The notes under the pieces were generated by a model. That model was not told the DNA's origin. It was given only the letters and a program-made list of their open reading frames with translations, and searched no databases. From Bacillota bacterium (GTDB lineage Bacteria; Bacillota; Dethiobacteria; Dethiobacterales; Dethiobacteraceae), in assembly GCA_012523945.1 (NCBI GenBank), contig JAAYSO010000104.1, positions 1-41,497 on the forward strand: a DNA stretch of 41,497 nucleotides, given 5' to 3'. Shown piece by piece: positions 8,990 through 17,208 of the stretch. The translations under genes and the position numbers were made by a program. The stretch's first letter is position 1. The number at the start of each line of letters is the position of its first letter.

Positions 8990-9475
8990 TTAAGCACCTT
9001 TTTCTGTCTGTACATCTTCCTCCGGAGTTAACCAGTCTTCCATCTCCAAGGCTGCCAATTGTGCCTCCACCAAGGAGCGAAAACGCATTTTATAGATTTG
9101 TGCTTGTTTATAAACTTCTTCATGTTCCGTGAGAATACGACTTGCTTTATAACGAGCCTCATCAATGATACGGGCAGCTTCTTTTTCCGCCTCACTGCGT
9201 ATTAGCTCCGCTTCTTTAGAAGCACTGCGCTTCACATTTTCAGCAGTTTCTTGTGCCACCACAATGGCATTATGTAAAGTTTCCTCCAGTTTATGATAAT
9301 GACTGATTTTCTCTTTCAACTGGGCGATTTGTTCCTTGGCAGCCACATTTTCTTTAATTAATTCTTCTAAATCTTTAGCTACACGGTTAAGAAATTCATC
9401 CACTTCAGACGGAGAATAACCACGAATAGAACGACTAAATTCTTTATTCTGGATATCAATCGGCGTTAAAGGCAC
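8990..9475 (-). CDS. divIVA: DivIVA-domain cell-division/polarity protein
   Basis: Cytoplasmic coiled-coil protein that binds curved membrane at poles and septa. Seen: about 161 residues. The lipid-binding N-terminal domain reads LTPIDIQNKEFSRSIRGYSPSEVDEFLNRVAKDLEEL, and a long alpha-helical coiled coil fills most of the rest (about residues 35-145). The open frame runs upstream to 9559, but GTG 9475 has GGGGG nine bases before it and matches the usual DivIVA start, so the first 28 codons are rejected. It is the last gene of the ylm-type cluster (yggS-sepF-yggT-ylmH-divIVA), the classical order downstream of ftsZ in Gram-positives. Confidence 0.93.
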   Translation of the reverse strand: MPLTPIDIQNKEFSRSIRGYSPSEVDEFLNRVAKDLEELIKENVAAKEQIAQLKEKISHYHKLEETLHNAIVVAQETAENVKRSASKEAELIRSEAEKEAARIIDEARYKASRILTEHEEVYKQAQIYKMRFRSLVEAQLAALEMEDWLTPEEDVQTEKGA

Positions 9476-9580
9476 GCTTATACACCCCCATTTTTTCCGC
9501 ACCAAAGCCTGACTGACTTGCAATTGGGAGCTTTGGTTTTTTCTAACATTTCGCGCCAAAGGAGATAAAATCCTGCAGTT

Positions 9581-10369
9581 TTAAGTGTATTTTTTTAAAA
9601 GCAGCTGAATACGCCCTTTTTTGCTGAAACCTCGCACTTCAGCCACCTCCACACGCCCTCGCCCGGCTACGGAAATAATGTCACCTTCTTTAACAGCGGC
9701 AGCGGCGCTTTTTACTGTTTGCCAGTTTAATTTCACATGTCCTGCCTTAATGGCAGGAGTCAGTTTGCTACGGGAAAGCCCAAAGCCGGAACTGGCCACT
9801 GCATCTAACCGCAGGCTGGCCACAGTAGTTTTAATCTCACGTACCCGGGCAGGCGGAGGAGTTAACTCTGCTGCGGAAATTTCCTCTACGGAAACCCTGT
9901 ATCTTCCCACCTCACGCCAATTTGTCAAGATAAAACCGGCAATTTCCGGGCAAACAACAACTTGTGCTTTTCCCTCCGGTAAAACTAAAATATCTCCTAC
10001 TTTTTCCCGCCTTAATCCCAGTCCTAAAAGCGACCCCAAATAGTCGCGATGAGTTAAACCTTGTGCCTGTTTACTCACTTGTGCCTGTAAAAAAGACAGC
10101 GGCACGTCTGTCAAAGAACTTTGCCAAACCGCCGGGAAAAGCAGAATGCGGGCACGTTCCGCTCCGTCATATCCACCCCAGCTTATTTGTTTAAGTCCTT
10201 TAAAAAAATGGAGCACATTATCGGCTATACGCTGCTGATACGGATCGAAAAAATCAGTAATTTGACTTTCGCCGGTCTTATCCGCTTTCAGGGCCCGGTC
10301 TAGAACTATACTTGCCGTTTGCCGCTCGCTTTCCTGTGTAAAACGTTCTAAAATTTTCTCTTTATCCAT
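9581..10369 (-). CDS. ylmH: YlmH, S4-domain RNA-binding protein
   Basis: Seen: 262 residues. The N-terminal two-thirds contains the YlmH signature SITDFFDPYQQ-like QITDFFDPYQQ and the later SSLTDVPLSFL and THRDYLGSLLGLGLRREKVGDI. A C-terminal S4 RNA-binding domain (LRLDAVASSGFGLSRSKLTPAIKAGHVKLN) spans about residues 187-250. Known: B. subtilis YlmH binds ribosomes and has been linked to ribosome-associated quality control, besides its long association with division genes. ATG 10369 follows GGGGG. It lies between yggT and divIVA in one operon. Normal length; no anomaly. Confidence 0.93.
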   Translation of the reverse strand: MDKEKILERFTQESERQTASIVLDRALKADKTGESQITDFFDPYQQRIADNVLHFFKGLKQISWGGYDGAERARILLFPAVWQSSLTDVPLSFLQAQVSKQAQGLTHRDYLGSLLGLGLRREKVGDILVLPEGKAQVVVCPEIAGFILTNWREVGRYRVSVEEISAAELTPPPARVREIKTTVASLRLDAVASSGFGLSRSKLTPAIKAGHVKLNWQTVKSAAAAVKEGDIISVAGRGRVEVAEVRGFSKKGRIQLLLKKYT

Positions 10370-10387
10370 AATTTACCCCCGTCAAAA

Positions 10388-10684
10388 CTAAAACAGCAAA
10401 CGCCACAACAAGCTTCTTATCAAGCGTATAAGCAGCATTGCAATCAGCGGTGATAGATCCAGATAAAGACCTGAACCGAACTGAATCGGCATTAAGACTT
10501 TGCGGATAGGAGCCAAAATAGGTTCAGTCAGTCCATAAACAAAGCGGCGTATTTGCAAAATAAGCGGATGAGTATTGTGCCCCAAACGAAGTAAAGGAAA
10601 AATGATCCGTGCAATCAACAGCCAGTAGTAAATTTCTATGACCAGATCTAAAACTGCTCTTAATTTAAATCCCCAAAACGGCAA
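10388..10684 (-). CDS. yggT: YggT-family membrane protein
   Basis: Seen: about 98 residues with two hydrophobic helices (around VLDLVIEIYYWLLIARII and LSPLIAMLLIRLIRSLLWRLLF). The family motif FVYGLTEPILAPIRKVLMP lies between them. Known: YggT/YlmG proteins accompany division and photosynthetic membrane functions, with no defined biochemistry. The start is uncertain. The frame opens at GTG 10693, where the ribosome site is too close, while TTG 10684 sits seven bases after AGGAG and is preferred. That AGGAG overlaps the sepF stop codon, so the genes are coupled. Family assignment is firm. Confidence 0.9.
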   Translation of the reverse strand: MPFWGFKLRAVLDLVIEIYYWLLIARIIFPLLRLGHNTHPLILQIRRFVYGLTEPILAPIRKVLMPIQFGSGLYLDLSPLIAMLLIRLIRSLLWRLLF

Positions 10685-10695
10685 ACATACCACTC

Positions 10696-11133
10696 CTAGT
10701 CATCCAGAGTCACCGTAACGCCATGGTCATTTAACTCTCTACGAAATTCCGCGTTAACTTCCACTTGTAGCGGTGCAAAAACAAAAATCTGCTGGCTCAC
10801 CTTTTGCATATTTCCATCCACAGCATAGGTTGCCCCGGAAATAAAATCGATAATCCTTCTGGCTGCTTCCGCTTCAGCTTCCTCCAGATTAACAAGTACA
10901 GGTTTTCTGTTTTTGATATGATCTACAATCGCCTGTGCCTCTTCAAACTCCCGCGGTTTAGTTATCACTAAACGCAAATCTTTACTGCTGTTTACACTAT
11001 GGAGATTATAAATATTTCCCTTGCGTGTCCTTTGTGATCTGGCAAACTCCACATCACTAATGGTCTCTTCTTCCTCTTCCTCTTCAATCAAGCCTAAAAA
11101 TGTCAGAATTTTATCCCAGAATTTTGCCACCAT
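10696..11133 (-). CDS. sepF: Cell division protein SepF
   Basis: SepF binds the FtsZ C-terminal tail and polymerises at the septal membrane. Seen: 145 residues. An N-terminal amphipathic membrane-targeting helix (MVAKFWDKILTFLGL) is followed by an acidic linker rich in Glu. The globular SepF domain contains LVITKPREFEEAQAIVDHIKNRKPVLVNLE and FISGATYAVDGNMQKV. ATG 11133 has GGGGG just upstream. It lies between yggS and yggT. Its partner FtsZ is encoded about 9 kb upstream in transcription order, and the FtsZ tail needed for binding is intact. Confidence 0.96.
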   Translation of the reverse strand: MVAKFWDKILTFLGLIEEEEEEETISDVEFARSQRTRKGNIYNLHSVNSSKDLRLVITKPREFEEAQAIVDHIKNRKPVLVNLEEAEAEAARRIIDFISGATYAVDGNMQKVSQQIFVFAPLQVEVNAEFRRELNDHGVTVTLDD

Positions 11134-11141
11134 AATTCCCC

Positions 11142-11816
11142 CTATTTAGGTCTTGGCCCAAAAAGTAGACTCCCCACACGAACAAGATTAGCTCCTTCTT
11201 CCACGGCAACCTCGTAGTCGGCAGACATACCCATGGACAAATATTTCATCTCTATACCCTTTATACGAGTATTCTTGAAAAGTTCATACATCCGGCGAAA
11301 ATAAGGCCGTGCTTCCTCAGGTTCAGTGCAAATGGGAGGCACAGTCATCAGCCCCTCAATGCGCAGTTGCGATAAAGCAGAAGCATCCTGTAAAAAATCC
11401 TCAACTTCATCGGGATCTACGCCTCCCTTTTGCTCTTCCCTGCCGATATTAACCTGCAGCAGAGCTCGTACTACCTGTCCCCTTTTTAAAGCTTCCTTCT
11501 GCAGGGCTTCAGCCAGCTTCCAGCGGTCTAAAGAGTGAATTAAAGTAAATTGGCCCACCACATGCTTAACTTTATTTGTCTGCAACCTGCCGATGAAATG
11601 CCACTGTACTTCCGGGAAAGCAGCTACTTTAGGTAAAGCTTCCTGCACCCTGTTTTCCCCAAAGGCAGTGACACCCAAATCGATGGCTTCGGCTATCACC
11701 AGTGGTGGCACAGTTTTTGTCACCGCAATAAGTTCCACTTTTTGGCCACGGCTACGGGCTGCCGCTTGAGCAATATTTTGTTTTACCTCTTTTAGATTCA
11801 ACGCCAAACTACTCAT
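11142..11816 (-). CDS. yggS: YggS/PLPBP-family pyridoxal-phosphate-binding protein
   Basis: Binds pyridoxal phosphate without known catalysis and maintains B6 and amino-acid homeostasis. Seen: 224 residues, an alanine-racemase-like TIM barrel with the PLP lysine in VELIAVTKTVPP (about residue 36). It also has GENRVQEALPK, WHFIGRLQTNKVK, GLMTVPP and LSMGMSADYEVAVEEGANLVRVGS. The frame extends to 11840, but ATG 11816 overlaps the upstream gene's TGA as ATGA and has AGGAAGGA before it. It sits in the standard position before sepF. Confidence 0.95.
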   Translation of the reverse strand: MSSLALNLKEVKQNIAQAAARSRGQKVELIAVTKTVPPLVIAEAIDLGVTAFGENRVQEALPKVAAFPEVQWHFIGRLQTNKVKHVVGQFTLIHSLDRWKLAEALQKEALKRGQVVRALLQVNIGREEQKGGVDPDEVEDFLQDASALSQLRIEGLMTVPPICTEPEEARPYFRRMYELFKNTRIKGIEMKYLSMGMSADYEVAVEEGANLVRVGSLLFGPRPK

Positions 11817-12802
11817 ATTTGCTGTCCTTCCTCTACCCATGACGGATTGATAATAACCGGAAGACCTGGTTGAATACCGTCAACCACAACTTGATCGTCA
11901 TATGTTTCCAATACTTCCACTTTACGATACCTGACTTTTGATTTGATCAGTACATATACACCTACTTCATCGTCCCGCAAAATAAGGGCTGATGCCGGAA
12001 GAATGATACCGCGGGCCCTGGCATAAATAATATCTGCCCGGGTGAAACGTTCCCGGTAATATCCGTCCACTTCTTCCTGCAATTGAAAAACCACGGTTAC
12101 AAGATCTTCTTCTGTGCGGATTTCTGTGATTCTTGCTGCTACCGGCTCTACCTCTTCTCCCGCAAAAGAAAAACTTATAGCCACTTTGCTTTGTTCTTCG
12201 AGCTTTATAAAGCGATTTCCTTCAAATTGAGCCACATAATACCAAGGAAAATTATCGACTATTTTAAACAAAAAGCTGCCTTTTAACACAAAAGCCTCTG
12301 CTGTGCCTTCAGTTTTTTCTTCGTCAGCTTCTTCCTCTTGTGCTTGTTTCTGCAGTAGTGCCGGGTCAATTTGGCTTAAACCATGTGGCTGCAAAATTTG
12401 TTCGAAACCGTCTAATTGCGGCACCATTATTCCCGGCTGCGGGGCGGTAACCGTTACCACTGAACCGCCCACAGTAGTAATTTCCGCCACAGGATAACCG
12501 CTGGGCACACGCTCACCCTCCTGTACCAGCCAGCGTAAGGTACCACTGGTGGGAGCAGCCACAACATTTTCTTCCCGGACTAAAACTCCGTCTACATTTA
12601 GTGTTTGTTCCAAAACATCTTCATAAGCAATTACTGTTTCCACCAACAGTTTGGCCGCCAGCTTTCTGCCCCCAAACCATGCCCCCAATACAGCCAGCAG
12701 CACAATGGTTATAAGCAAAAACCCGCCCTTTACGCTGCGTCTTTGTTTTTTGCCGCGCTGTCCTTCTATCACTGTAAACTTTCTTTTTCTCATTCTCTGC
12801 AT
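11813..12802 (-). CDS. HlyD-like membrane-anchored protein of the ylm cluster
   Basis: Seen: about 329 residues. A very basic N terminus is followed by one transmembrane helix (GGFLLITIVLLAVLGAWF, about residues 26-43). A biotinyl-lipoyl/HlyD-type barrel comes next (LVREENVVAAPTSGTLRWLVQEGERVPSGYPVAEI), then a beta-rich outer region ending VDGIQPGLPVIINP. This resembles periplasmic adaptor proteins, but no transporter genes are adjacent. Members are common between pgeF and yggS in clostridial genomes, with no known role. The start is uncertain: GTG 12814 and ATG 12802 and 12793 are all weakly supported; 12802 is chosen because it follows the pgeF stop. An extracytoplasmic location is inferred. 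Confidence 0.72.
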   Translation of the reverse strand: MQRMRKRKFTVIEGQRGKKQRRSVKGGFLLITIVLLAVLGAWFGGRKLAAKLLVETVIAYEDVLEQTLNVDGVLVREENVVAAPTSGTLRWLVQEGERVPSGYPVAEITTVGGSVVTVTAPQPGIMVPQLDGFEQILQPHGLSQIDPALLQKQAQEEEADEEKTEGTAEAFVLKGSFLFKIVDNFPWYYVAQFEGNRFIKLEEQSKVAISFSFAGEEVEPVAARITEIRTEEDLVTVVFQLQEEVDGYYRERFTRADIIYARARGIILPASALILRDDEVGVYVLIKSKVRYRKVEVLETYDDQVVVDGIQPGLPVIINPSWVEEGQQI

Positions 12803-12807
12803 TTTGC

Positions 12808-13638
12808 CTACCACTTCATAGAAATTATACCGGCCATGCGGCCTGTCAAGCCACCGGCAGCCCGGTACGAATAAAAAAGATCAGTGCGGCAATGTGTACA
12901 GTAACTGCTGCGAAACAGATTGCTCTCTTTAATCCCAGCTTCCAGGAGATCTAAAACTTGCAACTCGGGTAAATCTAAATAAAAACTATTACCTGCCTGC
13001 TGCAGTACCTGCTGCCGGAAACGCCCGGGTACAGCCTCCACAACTTCTGACCCCACCTGGTAACAGCAGGGACCAATGGACGGAGACAGTACCACCCGCA
13101 GATTTTCCCTGCGGCAGCCGCATTGGCACATTGCTTCCACCATGCGTGACCCCATACCGGCAACGGCGCCGCGCCAACCAGCATGGGCCAGGCCGATACA
13201 ATGTGCCTCCGGATCGTAGAAAAAAAGCAGGGTGCAGTCGGCTGCATGGGCCATCAGCACCACATGCGGCTCCAGTGTAATCAGACCGTCTGTACCCGGC
13301 AGGGCATCTGCATAGTTTAAATGACCCAGGCTCCTTTGCTTCACCCCCACCCGGCGAATGACAGTGCCGTGAACCTGCCGGCAGGTAACAACATTTTCCG
13401 GCACATAACCTAAAGCGGCCGCTAAACGGTTCCGGTTTTCCCTGACAAATCCGGGATCATCACCCACATGCAGCCCCAGATTCAGTTCCTCATACGGGGG
13501 CAGGCTGACACCTCCTTGGCGCAAGGAAAAACCATGCACCAGCCCTTCGTCAGCTAAAGCAGTAAATTGCAAAAACCTTATCCCGCCCGCCGCCACAATT
13601 CTTTCTGCTTCTCGGCTTTTCTTTATATTTTTAGGCAT
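12808..13638 (-). CDS. pgeF: PgeF (YfiH/YlmD) laccase-fold peptidoglycan editing factor
   Basis: Known: this family hydrolyses or edits non-canonical UDP-MurNAc-L-Ser precursors and was earlier annotated as polyphenol oxidase. Seen: 276 residues with the family's metal ligands in CRQVHG (about residues 98-103), AADCTLLFFYD and GLAHAGWRGAVAGM. RSSYCTHCRTDLFYSYR lies near the end. The frame reaches 13674, but ATG 13638 has GAGG seven bases upstream and overlaps the nrdG end by 8 bp. It sits next to cell-wall genes in the standard ylmD position, here directly behind nrdG rather than sigG. Confidence 0.93.
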   Translation of the reverse strand: MPKNIKKSREAERIVAAGGIRFLQFTALADEGLVHGFSLRQGGVSLPPYEELNLGLHVGDDPGFVRENRNRLAAALGYVPENVVTCRQVHGTVIRRVGVKQRSLGHLNYADALPGTDGLITLEPHVVLMAHAADCTLLFFYDPEAHCIGLAHAGWRGAVAGMGSRMVEAMCQCGCRRENLRVVLSPSIGPCCYQVGSEVVEAVPGRFRQQVLQQAGNSFYLDLPELQVLDLLEAGIKESNLFRSSYCTHCRTDLFYSYRAAGGLTGRMAGIISMKW

Positions 13639-14164
13639 TAGCCTGCCTCGCTTCCCGGCGGTGTAAATCTGCAAGCACTACCTCCCCGGCAGCCAAGCTG
13701 GCCGGCAGATCAATAATCCGCTGGTTACCGGATCCGCGATATAAAAGCCCCAGATCTTTTTCTTCCTTTTTGAAAGGTCCGTCTATCAGCAGGTCACAAG
13801 CCGCTAAAAGGGCTGCCGTGGCTGCATCTGTCTTTGCCTTTGCCTTTAACTCTTCAAAGGTATAGCCGCTATAAACTACCAGGTGAAGCTTCTGTGCCTT
13901 AAGTTTTTCCGCCAGTACGGCCAGTGCTTCTGCCTGCAAAAACGGCTCACCCCCGGAAAAAGTCACTCCGCGCAGACGCCTTTCCTGCAAAATTTCCGTC
14001 GCCACGGCATCCACATCGGCCCAATAACCGCCGTCGGGATCATGTGTCTGTGGGTTATGACAGCCGGGACAGGCATGCGGACAGCCTTGAGTAAACACTA
14101 CTGTCCGCAGACCCGGTCCGTCTACCACACTATTTTTATGCAAACCGGCCAATTTAAGCCGCAC
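13631..14164 (-). CDS. nrdG: Anaerobic ribonucleoside-triphosphate reductase activating protein
   Basis: Radical-SAM activase that installs the glycyl radical on NrdD. Seen: 177 residues. The cluster motif is CPHACPGC with Cys28, Cys32 and Cys35 (CX3CX2C), followed by TFSGGEPF, which contacts SAM, near residue 67. The start is GTG 14164 seven bases after GGAGG. It lies 60 bp downstream of nrdD and overlaps pgeF, so it is in the nrdR-nrdD-nrdG unit. Without NrdG, NrdD would be inactive, and the pair explains anaerobic dNTP synthesis. Confidence 0.95.
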   Translation of the reverse strand: MRLKLAGLHKNSVVDGPGLRTVVFTQGCPHACPGCHNPQTHDPDGGYWADVDAVATEILQERRLRGVTFSGGEPFLQAEALAVLAEKLKAQKLHLVVYSGYTFEELKAKAKTDAATAALLAACDLLIDGPFKKEEKDLGLLYRGSGNQRIIDLPASLAAGEVVLADLHRREARQANA

Positions 14165-14223
14165 ATCGCCACCTCCATCAGCAGTATGCTCCGGCTTCCG
14201 TGTTTCCTGCGCCGGCCATGCTC

Positions 14224-16248
14224 TTACCGGCAGTGTGCCCTGCGGTCATGCAGTTCCGCCAGTTTTGCATTATTAAAACGTTCTTCTGTGGAGAGATAAC
14301 CTGTGATGCGGCGAATCCGCCGGACATCAAAACCTCCGCAGTTCGGGCAGCAATCATCAACAATACCGCTAAAACCGCAACTGCGACATTCATCAATGGG
14401 GTAGTTGATACCGCCATAACCGATATCTACCTCACTCATGTGCCGCACAATCTCTTCCACGGCTTCATAGTTTTCGCCGGGGGGAGATTCCAGTTCCACA
14501 TAAGCAATATGGCCGGCATCAAGATATTGATGATAAGCTGCTTCAATTGTAAGTTTATCAAAAAGAGACATGACATAGTTAACCGGAATATGCACAGAGT
14601 TTGTATAATACTCTTTATCAGTTATCCTGGGGATAATGCCAAAAACTTCACGGTCCATCTTGACAAAACGGCCGGACAAGCCTTCAGCCGGGGTAGCGTA
14701 CAAGGTAAAGTTCAAATCAAACTCCTCGGCAAACTGCTTTACCCGTTTCGACATGTGGGAGATAATTTTCAGCCCCAGCTCCTGCGCTTCTTTATCTTCA
14801 CCATGATGTTTGCCCAGCAAGGCAATAAGTGTTTCCGCCAGTCCAATAAAGCCAATAGATAAAGTTCCGTTTTTAATGACCTCTTTAATGGGATCGTCCG
14901 GACCTAGATTTTCCGAACCCATGTACAACTTCTGCCCCATCAAAAAGGGTAAATCTTTGGCGCGCAGGTTGCCCAGAATCTCAAAACGATGCAGAAGCTG
15001 CCGCGCCGCTAAACGCATCAGGCGGTCTAATTCCACAAAAAAGAGGTTAACATCCCTTGTCTGCAGAGCTAAACGCGGCAAATTCAGCGAAACAGGCGCA
15101 ATATTACCGCGACCGGCTGAAACTTCCTCTCCATGGCGGTTGCCGATCACGCGTGTCCGGCAGCCCATGTACGCCACGTCATCCCCGTACTTGGCATTAA
15201 AACTGGCATCCATAAAACTAAAGGTGGGGTTCAGGCGCTTGGCGGCAACACGCATGGCATACTGGAACAAATCATAATTAGGATCTTCCGGATTAAAATT
15301 AACTCCTTTTTTCAATCTAAACACTAAATTGGGAAAAATTGGACTTTCTCCCCGGCCCAGTCCTCTTTCAAAAGCACGCAACACGGCCCAGGTAATGGCT
15401 CGGCCCATTTTACTGGTATCAGTACCCAAATTAAGCGTGGAAAAAGGAACTTGAGCACCGGCACGTGAGTGCATTGTATTTAAGTTATAGATCAATCCTT
15501 CCATTGCCTGGAAGATTTCATCTTCATCAGGCTGCTGCGGCATCTCGGCAATGATTTGCGCCATGGCGCGATCAAAATGCGGGAAGCTTTGTCCACCAAA
15601 CATATCGTTTTGGTTGCTCTGCAGGATAATGGCTGCCTGGGCGGCAGCGGAAGCAATCCGCTTCGGCGGGCGGATATAACCGTAGCCGGTATTAAAGCCC
15701 TGGCTTAATAATTTATATAAATCAATTTGCAGGCAGTTAATTGTTTTGCCGTAATAATCTAAATCATGAATATGAATGGCACCGTTTATATGTGCTTGCG
15801 AAAACTCTTCAGGCAATAAATTAGTCAGGTAATAACGCTTGCTGGCTGCACTGGCAATTTGCAGCATTTTGGCCGAAGGTGAATTGGAAATATTGGCGTT
15901 TTCTCTACTGGTTTCAATCAATATTTCTTTAACCGTATCCATCAGGTCACTTTTACCTTCGCGAATACGGCTCCTTTTATCACGGTACAATATGTAAGCT
16001 TTTGCGGTACGAGCATGTCCATTTTCAATTAAAACTTTTTCCACAATATCCTGTACTTCTTCTACAGTGGGGATTACCCCGTTATAGCCTTGTTTGGCCA
16101 ACTCTTTAATGACTTGATTAGTCAAGCTTTCAGCTATCTTTCTGTTTTCCCCGCCCACAGCTTGTGCCGCTTTAAAGATAGCGTCCGTTATTTTTTCCGC
16201 GTTAAACGGAACAATCCGCCCATCGCGTTTTCTTATTTCTGTAAACAT
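14224..16248 (-). CDS. nrdD: Anaerobic ribonucleoside-triphosphate reductase (class III)
   Basis: Oxygen-sensitive glycyl-radical enzyme that reduces NTPs to dNTPs. Seen: 674 residues. An N-terminal ATP-cone (about 1-95, KRDGRIVPFNAEKITDAIFKAA) is followed by the catalytic barrel with HIHDLDYYGKTINC. The C-terminal zinc site is CRSCGF...CCPNCGG, and the glycyl-radical motif RITGYL has its Gly near residue 650. ATG 16248 overlaps the nrdR stop as TAATG, with GGAGGGAATCTTA before it. Regulation by NrdR through boxes in front of nrdR is strongly suggested. Full length, no defect. Confidence 0.97.
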   Translation of the reverse strand: MFTEIRKRDGRIVPFNAEKITDAIFKAAQAVGGENRKIAESLTNQVIKELAKQGYNGVIPTVEEVQDIVEKVLIENGHARTAKAYILYRDKRSRIREGKSDLMDTVKEILIETSRENANISNSPSAKMLQIASAASKRYYLTNLLPEEFSQAHINGAIHIHDLDYYGKTINCLQIDLYKLLSQGFNTGYGYIRPPKRIASAAAQAAIILQSNQNDMFGGQSFPHFDRAMAQIIAEMPQQPDEDEIFQAMEGLIYNLNTMHSRAGAQVPFSTLNLGTDTSKMGRAITWAVLRAFERGLGRGESPIFPNLVFRLKKGVNFNPEDPNYDLFQYAMRVAAKRLNPTFSFMDASFNAKYGDDVAYMGCRTRVIGNRHGEEVSAGRGNIAPVSLNLPRLALQTRDVNLFFVELDRLMRLAARQLLHRFEILGNLRAKDLPFLMGQKLYMGSENLGPDDPIKEVIKNGTLSIGFIGLAETLIALLGKHHGEDKEAQELGLKIISHMSKRVKQFAEEFDLNFTLYATPAEGLSGRFVKMDREVFGIIPRITDKEYYTNSVHIPVNYVMSLFDKLTIEAAYHQYLDAGHIAYVELESPPGENYEAVEEIVRHMSEVDIGYGGINYPIDECRSCGFSGIVDDCCPNCGGFDVRRIRRITGYLSTEERFNNAKLAELHDRRAHCR

Positions 16249-16727
16249 TAAGATTCCCTCCGGTTGTCTCTTTCCTCTTCCATCGGCATCTTTGCCAACG
16301 CTTCTTTAAAGTCGTTAATGTCCTCGAATTTGTGATATACAGAAGCAAAGCGCACGTAAGCCACTTCATCAATTTTATATAATTTTGCTAAAACGCGCTG
16401 ACCAATTTCATCCGAGGTTACTTCCTGCGCAAAATTACTCCGCAACTCCCGTTCCACCTCATCAACCAATTCTTCAAAAACTGAAAGTGGAATTTTTTGT
16501 TTGCCCCCTGCGTAAACTAAACCGTTTAATACTTTACTGCGATCAAATAATTGTCTGCGACCGTCGCGCTTCACCACAATCAAAGGAGCTTCTTCAAGCT
16601 TCTCGTAAGTTGTAAAGCGCCGTTCACACGCAGTACACTCCCGTCGCCGCCGGATCGCACTGCCCTCATCGGTGGAACGAGAATCAATAACACGGCTTTC
16701 CAAACAACCGCAGAATGGGCACTTCAC
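16248..16727 (-). CDS. nrdR: Transcriptional repressor NrdR
   Basis: Represses ribonucleotide reductase genes when ATP/dATP binding to its cone signals sufficient dNTP. Seen: 159 residues. The N-terminal zinc ribbon is CPFCGCLESRVIDSR...CTACERRFTTYEK (Cys3, Cys6, Cys31, Cys34). An ATP-cone domain follows from about residue 46 (IVVKRDGRRQLFDRSKVLNGL). The start is GTG 16727 after AGGAGG. It is the first gene of the nrdR-nrdD-nrdG unit, and its own promoter carries two NrdR boxes, so autorepression is likely. Confidence 0.97.
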   Translation of the reverse strand: MKCPFCGCLESRVIDSRSTDEGSAIRRRRECTACERRFTTYEKLEEAPLIVVKRDGRRQLFDRSKVLNGLVYAGGKQKIPLSVFEELVDEVERELRSNFAQEVTSDEIGQRVLAKLYKIDEVAYVRFASVYHKFEDINDFKEALAKMPMEEERDNRRES

Positions 16728-16773
16728 CCGTCTCCCTCCTTTAAAAATCTCTTAAAACCCAAGCAAACTAAAA

Positions 16774-16825
16774 ACACTATATCTAGTACTGGCACAATTA
16801 TACACCACCAGATATAGTGTGTCCA
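16774..16825 (-). promoter_or_regulatory. nrdR-nrdD promoter with two NrdR boxes
   Basis: Seen on the minus strand: -35 TGGACA (16820-16825), a 17-bp spacer and -10 TATAAT (16797-16802). Two boxes close to the known NrdR consensus ACACTATATCTAGTGT are present. Box 1 (16805-16820, reading ACACTATATCTGGTGG) abuts the -35 and fills most of the spacer. Box 2 (16774-16789, plus-strand ACACTATATCTAGTAC) lies across and downstream of the expected start site. Their centres are 31 bp apart, about three helical turns, as in known NrdR sites. Confidence 0.93.
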
Positions 16826-16875
16826 GGAAAATTTAATAATTTTTTGGGGAATTAAAACTTAAAGCAAAGCGGACG

Positions 16876-17121
16876 TTAAGGCACAGTACCGGTCAGCTCC
16901 ACCAGGATCGTATCAACACCAATTTTAACAATATTTTCCCACGGGATGATATAATCGCGGTCATTACCGAAAATTTTAAAAATGCCGGTAGAGCACGGTA
17001 CAATAATGGCGGAAATCCTGCCCTTTTCCAGGTCCAACTCCAGGTCGTAAATCATCCCCAGACGTTTTCCGTCCACAATATTTATCACTTCACGATTGCG
17101 GAGGTCAGATATTTTAATCAT
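16876..17121 (-). CDS. ymxH: YlmC/YmxH-family PRC-barrel protein
   Basis: Seen: 81 residues forming a single PRC-barrel: MIKISDLRNREVINIVDGKRLG, LELDLEKGRISAIIV and YIIPWENIVKIGVDTILVEL. This fits the YlmC/YmxH sporulation-associated family of Firmicutes. Function is not known. ATG 17121 follows AGGTG. It lies downstream of sigG and just upstream of the nrdR promoter. B. subtilis keeps a homologue, ylmC, right behind sigG, so the position is conserved. Confidence 0.88.
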   Translation of the reverse strand: MIKISDLRNREVINIVDGKRLGMIYDLELDLEKGRISAIIVPCSTGIFKIFGNDRDYIIPWENIVKIGVDTILVELTGTVP

Positions 17122-17178
17122 ATCGCACCTCTATTCTTACCTTTACCTACAGTATATGCGAAACAGTCACAAGTAGAC

Positions 17179-17202
17179 AAAAAAAGAGAGCTTTTTGCTC
17201 TC
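17179..17202 (-). terminator. Terminator after the small membrane peptide gene
   Basis: Seen on the minus strand: stem GAGAGC/GCTCTC (17186-17191 and 17197-17202), five-base loop and a run of seven T. It begins 6 nt after the stop of the 65-residue gene and separates the sigG segment from ymxH. Confidence 0.85.
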
Positions 17203-17208
17203 AAGATT

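Noticed and set aside
9476-9559. Extra 28 N-terminal codons of divIVA
   Set aside because: No similarity to DivIVA before VPLTPIDIQ, and GTG 9475 has its own ribosome site.
14200-14862. 220-codon plus-strand open frame
   Set aside because: Antisense to the C-terminal part of nrdD, including its glycyl-radical site.
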